From assembly GCA_035606945.1 (NCBI GenBank), contig DATNDR010000046.1, forward strand, positions 1 through 46,420: a DNA stretch of 46,420 nt. Reading direction: 5' to 3'. The notes beneath the pieces are model-generated. The model was not told where the DNA came from and did not search any database. It saw only the letters and a program-made list of their open reading frames with translations. The position numbers were made by a program, and so were the translations under genes. The stretch is from GCA-003244245 sp035606945. GTDB taxonomy: Bacteria > Actinomycetota > Actinomycetes > Mycobacteriales > Pseudonocardiaceae. Positions 6,394 to 15,007 of this stretch are shown piece after piece. Position 1 is the first letter of the stretch. Every line of letters begins with the position of its first letter.

Positions 6394-8064
6394 ATGAGCC
6401 AGCCAGACCTCAAGCCGCGCAGCCGGGACGTCACCGATGGGCTGGAACGCGCCGCAGCGCGCGGCATGTTACGCGCGGTCGGCATGCGTGATGACGACTT
6501 CACCAAACCGCAGATCGGCGTCGCCTCGTCGTGGAACGAGCTCACGCCGTGCAACCTGTCGCTGGATCGCCTAGCCAAGGCCGGCAAGGACGGCGTGCAC
6601 GCCGCCGGGGGCTTCCCGCTGGAGTTCGGCACCATCTCGGTCTCCGACGGCATCTCCATGGGCCATATCGGGATGCACTACTCGCTGGTCTCCCGGGAGG
6701 TGATCGCCGACTCGGTGGAGACGGTGGTGGAGGCCGAGAGGCTGGACGGCACGGTGCTGCTGGCCGGTTGCGACAAGAGCCTGCCCGGGATGCTGATGGC
6801 GGCCGCGCGGCTCGACCTGGCGGCGGTCTTCCTCTACGCGGGCACCATCCTGCCCGGTCGGGTGGGTGATCGTGAGGTCAACATCGTCGACGCCTTCGAA
6901 GCGGTGGGGGCATGTCTACGCGGCCGGATCAGCCGTGCCGAGGTCGACGCGATCGAGCGCGCGATCTGCCCCGGTGAGGGTGCCTGTGCCGGCATGTTCA
7001 CCGCCAACACGATGGCCTGCGCGGCCGAGGCGCTGGGCATGTCGCTACCCGGCTCGGCCAGCCCGCCCGCGGTGGACCGTCGCCGCGACGGGTTTGCCCG
7101 GGCCAGCGGCAGCGCCGTGGTGGAGCTCATCAAGCGCGGGATCACCGCCCGGCAGATCCTTACCCGGCCGGCGTTCGAGAACGCGATCGCGGTGGTGATG
7201 GCCTTCGGTGGCTCCACCAACGCGGTGCTGCACCTGCTGGCCATCGCGCACGAAGCGGGGGTACCGCTGGAGCTGGACGACTTCAACCGGATCGGTGCCA
7301 AGGTGCCGCACTTGGCCGACGTCAAGCCTTTCGGTGCTCACGTGATGGCCTCCGTTGATCAGGTCGGCGGCGTGCCGGTGGTGATGAAGGCGCTGCTGGG
7401 GGCCGGGCTGCTGGATGGGGACTGCCTCACCGTCAGCGGGCGAACCGTCGCCGAGAACCTCGCCGAGCTGGATCCTCCCGACCTGGACGGCAAGATCCTG
7501 CACAGCCTCGACGACCCGATCCATCCCACCGGCGGGATCACCATCCTGCGCGGCTCGCTGGCTCCGGAGGGCGCGGTGGTCAAGACCGCCGGCCTCGACT
7601 CGGCCAAGTTCGAGGGGCGCGCTCGGGTCTTCGACGGCGAGCAGGCGGCGATGGCCGCCATTCCCGATCTGCAGCCCGGCGACGTGGTGGTGATCCGGTA
7701 TGAAGGCCCGCGCGGCGGGCCGGGGATGCGCGAGATGCTCGCCGTCACCGGCGCGATCAAGGGCGCCGGCTTGAGCAACGATGTCCTGCTGGTCACCGAC
7801 GGACGCTTCTCCGGCGGCACCACCGGCCTGAGCATTGCGCACGTGGCTCCCGAGGCTGCGGACGGCGGCCCGATCGCGTTGGTCCGCGACGGCGACCCGA
7901 TCACGCTGGACGTAGCCAGCCGCGAGTTGAATCTGGCAGTCGACGCCGAGGAACTGGCGCGGCGCCGCCAGGATTGGAAGGCGCCAACGCGGCCGCTACG
8001 TGGCGTGCTGGCCAAATACGCCCGCCTGGTCGGCAGCGCTGCTGAGGGTGCGGTGTGTGGCTGA
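6394..8064 (+). CDS. ilvD: Dihydroxy-acid dehydratase
   Basis: A 556-residue IlvD/Edd family enzyme that dehydrates 2,3-dihydroxy-3-methylbutanoate and its homologue in valine, leucine and isoleucine synthesis, in the cytoplasm. Cluster Cys lie in 'KPQIGVASSWNELTPCN', 'LLAGCDKSLPGML' and 'CPGEGACAGMFTANTM'. The conserved C-terminal block 'VTDGRFSGGTTGLSIAHV' is present. ATG 6394 (MSQPDLK) follows AGGAG at a proper distance; the frame is open further upstream but without support. The length matches the shorter actinobacterial form. It overlaps the DUF72 gene by 8 bases, implying translational coupling. Confidence 0.96.
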   Translation: MSQPDLKPRSRDVTDGLERAAARGMLRAVGMRDDDFTKPQIGVASSWNELTPCNLSLDRLAKAGKDGVHAAGGFPLEFGTISVSDGISMGHIGMHYSLVSREVIADSVETVVEAERLDGTVLLAGCDKSLPGMLMAAARLDLAAVFLYAGTILPGRVGDREVNIVDAFEAVGACLRGRISRAEVDAIERAICPGEGACAGMFTANTMACAAEALGMSLPGSASPPAVDRRRDGFARASGSAVVELIKRGITARQILTRPAFENAIAVVMAFGGSTNAVLHLLAIAHEAGVPLELDDFNRIGAKVPHLADVKPFGAHVMASVDQVGGVPVVMKALLGAGLLDGDCLTVSGRTVAENLAELDPPDLDGKILHSLDDPIHPTGGITILRGSLAPEGAVVKTAGLDSAKFEGRARVFDGEQAAMAAIPDLQPGDVVVIRYEGPRGGPGMREMLAVTGAIKGAGLSNDVLLVTDGRFSGGTTGLSIAHVAPEAADGGPIALVRDGDPITLDVASRELNLAVDAEELARRRQDWKAPTRPLRGVLAKYARLVGSAAEGAVCG

Positions 8065-8929
8065 CGAAGTCCCGGCCAGGGTGGGCACGTCCGGATGGAC
8101 ATATCCACCCTGGCGCGGCGTTTTCTACCCGCCGGGCCTGCCGCACCGCCGAGAATTGGAGTACCTGTCCCGGCAACTGAACAGCGTCGAGATCAATTGT
8201 TCGTTCTACTCGCTGCAGCTCCCGTCCAGTTACCAGTCCTGGGCCGCGGTAACCCCGGATGATTTCGTCTTCGCCGTCAAGGGCAGCCGATTCATCACCC
8301 ATATGAAGAAACTGCGTGACGTGGCGACGCCGCTGGCGAATTTCTTCGCGTCCGGGGTGCTCGCATTGGGCGCGAAGCTCGGGCCGCTGCTGTGGCAGTT
8401 GCCGCCGAATCTGCCATTCGACGCCGACCGCCTGGCAACGTTTTTCGGCCTTCTGCCACGCAGCACCGCCGAGGCCTGCCTGCTCGCGCAGCGGCACGAC
8501 GAGCGACTCGCGGGGTGGGCGTGGACGAGTATCGACGCGGATCGCCCGATGCGCCACGCGCTGGAGGTGCGCCACGCCAGTTATCGCGATCCGGCGCTGA
8601 TCGATTTGCTCCGCGCCCACGGCATTGGCTTGGTGGTCGCCGATACCGCTGGACGCTGGCCTTATCTGGACGACATCACCGCTGATTTCGTCTACGTCCG
8701 CCTGCATGGCGACGTAGAGCTGTACGTCAGCGGTTACACCGACGAGGCGCTGGACACTTGGGCGCAGCAGATCCGTGGTTGGTGCACCGGTGCCAGTGCC
8801 TGCTCGGATTACCTGCTCGCCGCACCCGCGCCGGCCAGGCGACGCGACGTGTTCGTCTACTTCGACAACGACGCCAAGGTGCGCGCCCCGGCGGATGCGA
8901 TCTCGCTGGCCCGCCGGCTCGGGCTATGA
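8057..8929 (+). CDS. DUF72 family protein
   Basis: A 290-residue DUF72 protein, a TIM-barrel-like family of unknown function. Typical landmarks are 'VGTSGWTYPPWRGVFYPPGL' at the N-terminus, 'LNSVEINCSFYSL', 'FVFAVKGSRFITH', 'LGPLLWQLPPNL', 'ALEVRHASY' and 'YVRLHGD'. The chosen start is GTG 8057, with a GAGGGTG site inside the end of ilvD, so the genes overlap by 8 bases. In-frame codons upstream lie within ilvD. Linkage to ilvD suggests cotranscription, but no branched-chain amino acid role is known for DUF72. Confidence 0.9.
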   Translation: MADEVPARVGTSGWTYPPWRGVFYPPGLPHRRELEYLSRQLNSVEINCSFYSLQLPSSYQSWAAVTPDDFVFAVKGSRFITHMKKLRDVATPLANFFASGVLALGAKLGPLLWQLPPNLPFDADRLATFFGLLPRSTAEACLLAQRHDERLAGWAWTSIDADRPMRHALEVRHASYRDPALIDLLRAHGIGLVVADTAGRWPYLDDITADFVYVRLHGDVELYVSGYTDEALDTWAQQIRGWCTGASACSDYLLAAPAPARRRDVFVYFDNDAKVRAPADAISLARRLGL

Positions 8930-8942
8930 CCGCAGAACGCGG

Positions 8943-9761
8943 TTAGCGGTGGGCGAGCTCAGACAGGACCTGGTCGGATAGGGCCGGCCAGGACGTGCGG
9001 GCCCAGGGGCCGAAGTCGCGGTTGGTGAGTGCGACGCAGGCCGCGCCGGCTACTGGGTCGACCCACAGGAACGTGCCCGACTGCCCGAAGTGCCCGAAGG
9101 TCTGCGGCGAGTTGCGGCTGCCCGTCCAGTGCGGACTCTTGTGATCGCGCAGCTCGAACCCCAAGCCCCAGTCGTTGGGGCGCTGCATGCCGAAGCCGGG
9201 CACCACCCCGCCCAGACCCGGGTAGGCCACCCGGGTGGCTTCGGCGAAAATCTCCGGCGCCAGCAGTCTGGGTGCCTGCAACTCGGTAGCGAACCGGGCC
9301 AGGTCTGCGCAGGTAGAGATCCCGCCCGCGGCAGCCGAGCCGGGCAGCCGGGACGAGGTCATGCCCAGCGGCCGCAACACGCCCTCGGTCAGGTACTCGG
9401 AGAAGGGGATGCCACATGAATCGGCCACCGTTTCGGCCAGCGCCTCGAACGCGGTGTTGGAGTAGATCCGCTTGGCGCCCGGCGCCGCCAAGACCTCCGG
9501 CGTGTCGTAGTCCAACCCGGAGGCGTGCGCCAGGAGATGGCGCACCGTAGCGCCGGGCGGCCCCGCCGGTTCGTCGAGTTCCACCGCACCTTCCTGGACC
9601 GCCAGCAGGACCGCGTAGCAGGTCAGCAGCTTGGTCACCGAGGCCAGCCGGAACGGCCGGTCCTGCGGGCCGTGGCAGCCCACCACCACACCGGAGGCGT
9701 CGAGCACCGCGACGGCGACCGCGTCGACCGGCCATTGCTCTACGCCGCGCAGACTGTCCAT
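8943..9761 (-). CDS. Serine hydrolase of the class C beta-lactamase/PBP family
   Basis: A 272-residue hydrolase of the AmpC/DD-peptidase/esterase fold. The three active-site elements are visible: SxxK in 'RLASVTKLLT', YSN in 'RIYSNTAFEA', and the third motif as 'HFGQSGTF' in place of KTG. The start is ATG 9761 (MDSLRGVEQW). No signal peptide is seen, so it may be cytoplasmic, like many esterase-like members. It is shorter than true class C beta-lactamases (about 360 residues). The substrate is unknown; peptidoglycan stem peptides or small esters are the usual options. Convergent with DUF72 and divergent from the aminotransferase at 9799. Confidence 0.85.
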   Translation of the reverse strand: MDSLRGVEQWPVDAVAVAVLDASGVVVGCHGPQDRPFRLASVTKLLTCYAVLLAVQEGAVELDEPAGPPGATVRHLLAHASGLDYDTPEVLAAPGAKRIYSNTAFEALAETVADSCGIPFSEYLTEGVLRPLGMTSSRLPGSAAAGGISTCADLARFATELQAPRLLAPEIFAEATRVAYPGLGGVVPGFGMQRPNDWGLGFELRDHKSPHWTGSRNSPQTFGHFGQSGTFLWVDPVAGAACVALTNRDFGPWARTSWPALSDQVLSELAHR

Positions 9762-9798
9762 GACCGTCGACGGTACGCATCCGTGGCAAGATCGGTTC

Positions 9799-10890
9799 GT
9801 GCACTCCGATCGCTTACTTCTCGGGCCTGGACCGTCCAACCCCTACCCGGAGGCCGTCGAGGCGCTGAGTCGCCCGGTGCTCGGGCACCTGGATCCGGAG
9901 TTCCTCGCCCTGGTGGCCGAGACCGCGCAACGACTGCGGACCGTCTTCGGCACCCGTAACCGCCTGACTGTCCCGGTCAGCGGCACCGGCTCGGCGGGTA
10001 TGGAGGCGTGCCTGGCCAGCCTGCTCGAGCCCGGCGAGCTGGCCATCGTCGGGGTGAACGGCTACTTCGGCGAACGATTGTGCGAGGTGGCTCGCCGGGT
10101 GGGCGCCGACGTGCAGACCGTGCAGGCCCCGTGGGGACGGGCGCTGGATCCGGGAATGCTCCTTGACGCCCAGCGCGCCGCGCCGCAGGCCCGGCTCGTC
10201 GCGGTGGTGCACGCCGAAACCTCGACCGGGGTGCGCAACGAGGTCGCCCCGCTGCGCGCATTGCAGGACACCGACACGCTGCTGGTCCTCGACACCGTCA
10301 CCTCGCTGGGCGGGATCCCGGTCGAGGTGGACGCCTGGGGCGTGGACGCCTGCTACTCGGCGACCCAGAAGTGCCTCGGTGCGCCGTCGGGTATCGCGCC
10401 GGTGACGCTGTCGGACCGGGCAGTGCAGCGGATCCAGCAGCGACGGCTGCCAGTGTGCTCGTTCTACCTGGACCTGACCCTGCTGGACGCCTACTACCAG
10501 GGTGAGCCGCCGCGCTACCACCACACCGCGAGCTCGACATTGATCTCGTCGGTGCATGCGGGACTCGGGCGGCTGCTTGAGGAGGGCTTACCAGCGGTCT
10601 GGGAGCGCCACGCCCAAGCGGGCGAGCGACTCCAGGCCACGCTGCCCGAGCACGGTTTCGAGCTGTTCGCCGAGTCCGGCCACCGGTTGCCCCAGCTCAC
10701 CGCCGCCCGGCTGCCCGAAGGCAGGTCCGACGCCGCCGGCCGCAAGCGCCTCCGCGAGGACTTCAACATCGAAGTAGGCGGCGGCCTAGGTCCCCTAGCC
10801 GGCACGGGTTGGCGCATCGGCCTCATGGGCCACAACGCCCAAACCCGCCCCGTCACCACCCTCCTGGCCGTCCTCACCTCCCTGACCTGA
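9799..10890 (+). CDS. Class V PLP-dependent aminotransferase (alanine/serine-glyoxylate type)
   Basis: A 363-residue aminotransferase related to alanine-glyoxylate, serine-glyoxylate and PucG-type enzymes. The N-terminus 'LLLGPGPSNPYPEAVEAL' is characteristic, and the PLP lysine is in 'CYSATQKCLGAPSG' (about residue 194). 'HAETSTGVRNEV' and 'VLDTVTSLGGIPVEVD' surround the cofactor, and the C-terminal 'WRIGLMGHNAQ' matches the family. The start is GTG 9799; the frame is open upstream but overlaps the divergent hydrolase. The exact amino donor and acceptor cannot be told from sequence. It faces the aldo/keto reductase with 14 bases between stops. Confidence 0.9.
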   Translation: MHSDRLLLGPGPSNPYPEAVEALSRPVLGHLDPEFLALVAETAQRLRTVFGTRNRLTVPVSGTGSAGMEACLASLLEPGELAIVGVNGYFGERLCEVARRVGADVQTVQAPWGRALDPGMLLDAQRAAPQARLVAVVHAETSTGVRNEVAPLRALQDTDTLLVLDTVTSLGGIPVEVDAWGVDACYSATQKCLGAPSGIAPVTLSDRAVQRIQQRRLPVCSFYLDLTLLDAYYQGEPPRYHHTASSTLISSVHAGLGRLLEEGLPAVWERHAQAGERLQATLPEHGFELFAESGHRLPQLTAARLPEGRSDAAGRKRLREDFNIEVGGGLGPLAGTGWRIGLMGHNAQTRPVTTLLAVLTSLT

Positions 10891-10904
10891 ATGCGGCGGC
10901 GGGG

Positions 10905-11735
10905 TTAGGTGAGGGAGAAGGTGGTGGGGTCGGCGCCGGTTCGGCGGCCGGTGTTCAGGGCGGTGATTCTGGCGACGTCGTCCGCCGAGAGCTCGAAGTC
11001 GAAGATGTCGCGGTTCTGGCGGATGCGGACCGGGTTGGCTGATTTGGGGATCACGATGTTGCCCAGCTGCAGGTGCCAGCGCAGCACCAGCTGAGCCGGG
11101 GTCACCCCATAGCGGTCGGCGAGCCGGGTGATGGTGCGATCGGACAGTACCGCGCCTTGGGCCAGCGGGCTCCACGCCTCGGTGGCGATCCCGTGCTCGG
11201 CGTGCAGGGCGCGCAGCTCGATCTGCGGGAAGTACGGGTGCAGCTCGATCTGGTTGACGGTGGGCACCGTGCCGGTCTCGGCGAACAGCCGCCGGAGGTG
11301 TTCGGCGGTGAAATTGGATACCCCGATCGCCCGCACCCGGCCGTCCGCGGCCAGCTTCTCCAGCGCCTTCCAGGTCTCGACGTAGCGGTCCGCGCTGGGC
11401 ACCGGCCAGTGGATGAGGTAGAGATCCACGGTATCCAGACCCAGCCGCCGCGCGCTGGCGTCGAATGCCCGCAGCGCCCGGTCATAGCCGTGGTCGGCGT
11501 TCCACAGCTTGGTGGTCACGAAGACCTCGTCGCGAGCCAACCCGGACGACGCGATCGCCTTACCCACGCCTTTCTCGTTTTGATAGGCCGCCGCGGTATC
11601 GATGCTGCGATATCCGGCTTCCAGCGCGGTGGATACCACGTGTTCGGTATCCCGCGGCGCCACCTGGAAGGTGCCAAAGCCGAGTTGGGGAATCTGCACG
11701 TTGTTGTTCAAGGTAATGGTGGACACCTCGTTCAT
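10905..11735 (-). CDS. Aldo/keto reductase (2,5-diketo-D-gluconate reductase type)
   Basis: A 276-residue NADPH-dependent aldo/keto reductase with a TIM barrel. Catalytic residues are in 'SIDTAAAYQNEKGVG' (Asp, Tyr), 'FVTTKLW' (Lys) and 'YLIHWP' (His). The cofactor segment 'VIPKSANPVRIRQN' is intact. It belongs to the AKR5/DkgA-like group and probably reduces small aldehydes or ketones such as methylglyoxal. The start is ATG 11735; a GTG four codons in (VSTITL) is an alternative. Divergent from the acyl-CoA ligase at 11851 across 115 bases. Confidence 0.92.
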   Translation of the reverse strand: MNEVSTITLNNNVQIPQLGFGTFQVAPRDTEHVVSTALEAGYRSIDTAAAYQNEKGVGKAIASSGLARDEVFVTTKLWNADHGYDRALRAFDASARRLGLDTVDLYLIHWPVPSADRYVETWKALEKLAADGRVRAIGVSNFTAEHLRRLFAETGTVPTVNQIELHPYFPQIELRALHAEHGIATEAWSPLAQGAVLSDRTITRLADRYGVTPAQLVLRWHLQLGNIVIPKSANPVRIRQNRDIFDFELSADDVARITALNTGRRTGADPTTFSLT

Positions 11736-11850
11736 ACTGGCCGCAACGCATGCTCACCGCGAATCGGTGCCACGCCGGATGTATCAACCGGATGCCGATC
11801 GGGCTCTTCGCGGAGTGTGCAACCCTCCTGTCGCGAGAAAGCAGACGACG

Positions 11851-13416
11851 ATGGATGTCGAGCTCAGCGATCTCCCGGTCACCAGCTATGTCTTCGAGTA
11901 CGCGCAGCGCTGGCCGGACCAGCCGGCGCTGATCGACGGCCTGACCGGCGTGGCGATCAGTTACCAGGAGCTGATCGGCGCGGTACGCCGGGCCGCTGCC
12001 GGGTTCGTCGCCCACGGGATGGCCAAGGGTGACGTAATGGCCCTATGCAGCCCCAACCGCCCTGAGTTCGTGATCACCTACTACGCAGCCCTGGCGGCCG
12101 GTGGGGTCGTCACGACGGTCAACCCGATGGCGACCGCAGCCGAACTGGCTGGTCAGCTGCGCAGCTCAGGCGCTCGATGGATGGTCACCACACCAGAGTT
12201 ATTCGAGCGCAAGGTCTCTGCCGCTGCTGCCGCTGCTGACACCGCGGCCGCGCAGCTTCGAGAGGTGTTCGTCTTCGGCGCCTGCACCGGCGCGGCGCCT
12301 TTCGCTGCGCTGCTCAATGACGCGCCGCCTGCGCCCACCACCGAGATCGGCGCCGATCACCTCGCCGTGCTGCTGTATTCCAGCGGCACCACCGGCCTGC
12401 CCAAGGCAGTGATGCTCAGCCACCGCAACCTGGTCGCAAGCCTATGCCAGACCCGGCTGGTGCAGCTGGTGCGGCCAGGCGACGTGGTGATCGCCGCGCT
12501 GCCGCTGTTCCATATCTACGGCATGCAGGTGACGCTGAATCTCGCATTGCACGAAGGCGCCACCATTGTCACGATGCCGCGGTTCGAGCTGGAGACCTTC
12601 CTACGTCTGGTGCAGCAATACCGGGCGACGCGGATCGATGTCGTGCCGCCGATCGTGCTGGCCCTGGCCAAGCAGTCGGTCGTCGACGACTACGACCTGT
12701 CCAGCCTTCGGGTGATCACCTCGTCGGCCGCACCGCTGGGCGGTGAGCTGGCGCGATCCTGCGCCGCTCGGCTGGGGTGCCGCGTCAAGCAGGGTTACGG
12801 CATGACCGAGCTCGGCGGAGCGACGCACTGCGCTCCCGACACCGGCCGTGACGACCCGGAGTCGATCGGTCCGGCGTTGCCCGGGGTGCAGTGCCGGGTG
12901 GTGGAGTCGGTGACCGGTGCGGACGTCGGGCCCGGCGAGCACGGCGAGCTGCTGATCCGGACCCCGGCCGCAATGCGGGGTTACCTGAACAACCCCGCCG
13001 CCACTGCCGACACCGTCGAGCCCGACGGGTGGGTGCACACGGGGGACATCGTGGTGCAGGACGCCGATGGCTGGTTCCGGGTCGTCGACCGCCGCAAGGA
13101 ATTGATCAAGTACAACGCCTACCAGGTCGCACCCGCGGAGCTTGAGGCCGTGCTGCTCAGCCACCCCGCGGTCGCCGACGCCGCGGTGATCGCCAGCCCG
13201 GACGAGCGCAGCGGCGAGGTACCCAAAGCGTTCGTCGTGTTGTCCTCGCCGGCGTCAGCCGAGGAGCTGCTGGACTTCGTCGCGCAGCGGGTGTCGCCGT
13301 ACAAGAGGATCAGGATTGTGGAATTCATTGACGAGATCCCGAAGTCGGCCTCTGGCAAGATCCTTCGGCGCCTGCTGGTGGAGCGGGACCGTGCTTTGAT
13401 CGCCAGCGGCCGATGA
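11851..13416 (+). CDS. AMP-forming acyl-CoA ligase (4-coumarate-CoA ligase-like)
   Basis: A 521-residue ANL-superfamily adenylating enzyme that would activate a carboxylic acid to its acyl-AMP and then its CoA thioester. Motifs: the P-loop 'LLYSSGTTGLPKAVMLSHRN', 'GYGMTEL', 'DGWVHTGDI', the hinge 'VVDRRKELIKYNAYQVAP' and the C-terminal lysine in 'PKSASGKILRR'. ATG 11851 (MDVELSDL) is chosen over longer forms that would start inside the aldo/keto reductase gene. Its 3' end overlaps the next SDR gene by 4 bases (ATGA), and four genes follow one another in the same way, so it is the first gene of an operon. The acid substrate is unknown. Confidence 0.93.
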   Translation: MDVELSDLPVTSYVFEYAQRWPDQPALIDGLTGVAISYQELIGAVRRAAAGFVAHGMAKGDVMALCSPNRPEFVITYYAALAAGGVVTTVNPMATAAELAGQLRSSGARWMVTTPELFERKVSAAAAAADTAAAQLREVFVFGACTGAAPFAALLNDAPPAPTTEIGADHLAVLLYSSGTTGLPKAVMLSHRNLVASLCQTRLVQLVRPGDVVIAALPLFHIYGMQVTLNLALHEGATIVTMPRFELETFLRLVQQYRATRIDVVPPIVLALAKQSVVDDYDLSSLRVITSSAAPLGGELARSCAARLGCRVKQGYGMTELGGATHCAPDTGRDDPESIGPALPGVQCRVVESVTGADVGPGEHGELLIRTPAAMRGYLNNPAATADTVEPDGWVHTGDIVVQDADGWFRVVDRRKELIKYNAYQVAPAELEAVLLSHPAVADAAVIASPDERSGEVPKAFVVLSSPASAEELLDFVAQRVSPYKRIRIVEFIDEIPKSASGKILRRLLVERDRALIASGR

Positions 13417-14276
13417 GCACCGCGACAGGGCGACCCGCGCTGGCCGGCTCAGTGGCCTTGGTCACCGGCGGCGGCCGCGGAGTCGGCCGGGTGCTGGCGC
13501 TGGCGTTGGCCGGTGCCGGTGCGGCGGTGGGTCTGATCGCCCGCTCACCGGACCAGCTCGCCGAATCGGTGCACTTGATCGAGGGCGCCGGTGGAGCCGC
13601 CGCCGCGGCTTGCGCGGACCTCAGCGATCCCGAGGCCGCCGCCACCGCCGTAGACAAGCTGCGACACGAGCTCGGCCCGGTCGATCTGCTGGTGAACAAT
13701 GCCGGCATCAACGGCCCGGTCGGCCCAGCGTGGGAGGTTCCCGAGCAGGACTGGTGGCACGCTGTCGAGGTCAATCTCCGCGGTGTAACGCTATGTAGCC
13801 GGTTGGTGCTACCAGAAATGGTCTCCCGCGGCCGCGGCCGGATCGTGAACGTGACCAGCCATGCCGGCGTGTTCCGATGGCCGCTGGCGTCGGCTTACTC
13901 GGTGTCCAAAGCGGCGGTCATCAAGCTCACCGAGAACGTCGCGTATGAGACCAGGCGGTACGGGATCAGCGTGTTCAGCGTCCACCCTGGCATCCTGCCG
14001 ATCGGGCTCAGCGAGCCGGCGCTGGCCAGCACCGCACCCGCGAACTCCCCGGAAGGCCGGCTGCGCGAATGGGTCGGCCATGAGCTGGCTGAAGGTCGGG
14101 GCGCGCACCCCGATCAAGTTGCCACGCTGCTGCTACGGATCGCCATAGGTGAATTCGACCGGCTCAGTGGCCGGCACCTTTCGGTGCACGACGACTTCGA
14201 CGCCCTGCTTGCGCACACCGAAGACGTCCTCCGCGACGACCTCTACGTATTGCGACGCCGTGACCGGCCTAGTTGA
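13413..14276 (+). CDS. Short-chain dehydrogenase/reductase
   Basis: A 287-residue NAD(P)-dependent SDR. The Rossmann motif is 'VTGGGRGVGRVLAL' (about residues 18-31), followed by 'LLVNNAGING', a catalytic Ser in 'NVTSHAG', and Tyr-Lys in 'YSVSKAAVIKL'. 'SVHPGILPI' follows as usual. A roughly 40-residue C-terminal extension may be an oligomer contact. It overlaps the acyl-CoA ligase (ATGA) and the permease downstream. With the ligase it could process an acyl or hydroxyacyl intermediate, but the pathway is not evident. Confidence 0.93.
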   Translation: MSTATGRPALAGSVALVTGGGRGVGRVLALALAGAGAAVGLIARSPDQLAESVHLIEGAGGAAAAACADLSDPEAAATAVDKLRHELGPVDLLVNNAGINGPVGPAWEVPEQDWWHAVEVNLRGVTLCSRLVLPEMVSRGRGRIVNVTSHAGVFRWPLASAYSVSKAAVIKLTENVAYETRRYGISVFSVHPGILPIGLSEPALASTAPANSPEGRLREWVGHELAEGRGAHPDQVATLLLRIAIGEFDRLSGRHLSVHDDFDALLAHTEDVLRDDLYVLRRRDRPS

Positions 14277-15007
14277 GCTGCACCATAGGAGGCGTGCTCT
14301 TCACAGCCGGCTTGGTCGTGGCTCTCGGCGCGCTGGTGCAGGGTGCGGTGGGATACGGCATGGCCCTGGTGGCGTCGCCGTTGCTGGCCTTGCTCGAACC
14401 CACTCTCGTGCCCGTTCCGTTGCTCATGCTGACCTCGGTCCACGCGGTGCTCGCGGCGGTTCGCGACTGGCGGCACGCCGACTGGACCGGAATCGGCTGG
14501 GCGACGCTGGGCCGGTTGCCCGGCACGGGGCTCGGCGTGCTCGCGGTGGTGGCGTTGTCCCAGCGAGTGTTCGCTGCGCTGGTAGGCCTGGGCGTGCTCG
14601 CCTGCGTGCTGCTGTCGCTGCTGAGCTGGCGCCCTCGCCCCCGGCCAGGCTCGCTGCTGCTGGCCGGCCTGGTCAGCGGGGCCGGCGGCACCGCGGCGTC
14701 GATCGGTGGTCCTCCCATTGCGTTGCTGTACCAAGAGGAAGCAGGTCCCCGGGTTCGGGGCACCATCAGCGGTTACTTCGTGCTCGGCTCGGTGATCTCG
14801 CTCGTCGCGCTGGCTGCCGCGGGGCAGGTCACCGGCCCGTCGATGACCAGCACCGCGATGCTGGCGCCATTCCTGCTGGCCGGTTTCGCGCTGTCCGGTC
14901 CGGCGCGCCGGGTGCTCGACAACGGCTGGACCCGGCGCGCGGTGCTGGCTGTCGCGGCCGTCAGCGCCGTGTTGCTCGTCGGACGCGTCGTGCTCACCCG
15001 CGGATAA
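14273..15007 (+). CDS. TauE/SafE family membrane permease
   Basis: A 244-residue integral membrane protein with about eight hydrophobic helices. It is of the TauE/SafE type, which exports or imports sulfur-containing anions and some other small organic anions. The two internal repeats each carry the family signature: 'QGAVGYGMALVASPLLAL' and 'VSGAGGTAASIGGPPIALLY'. The start is a choice between TTG 14273, whose TTGA overlaps the SDR stop, and GTG 14294, which has AGGAGG but only one base away; I favour the overlapping TTG. It shares the TAATG junction with the next gene. A substrate related to the ligase/SDR products is possible but unproven. Confidence 0.85.
   Translation: MSCTIGGVLFTAGLVVALGALVQGAVGYGMALVASPLLALLEPTLVPVPLLMLTSVHAVLAAVRDWRHADWTGIGWATLGRLPGTGLGVLAVVALSQRVFAALVGLGVLACVLLSLLSWRPRPRPGSLLLAGLVSGAGGTAASIGGPPIALLYQEEAGPRVRGTISGYFVLGSVISLVALAAAGQVTGPSMTSTAMLAPFLLAGFALSGPARRVLDNGWTRRAVLAVAAVSAVLLVGRVVLTRG

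Noticed and set aside
8943..9761. Antibiotic-resistance class C beta-lactamase
   Set aside because: The protein is too short, lacks a signal peptide and has HFGQSG in place of KTG, so an esterase or peptidase-like role is more likely.
14149..15006. 610-residue version of the DUF2157-like protein
   Set aside because: The extra part overlaps the SDR and permease genes in another frame; the TAATG junction gives a natural start at 15007.
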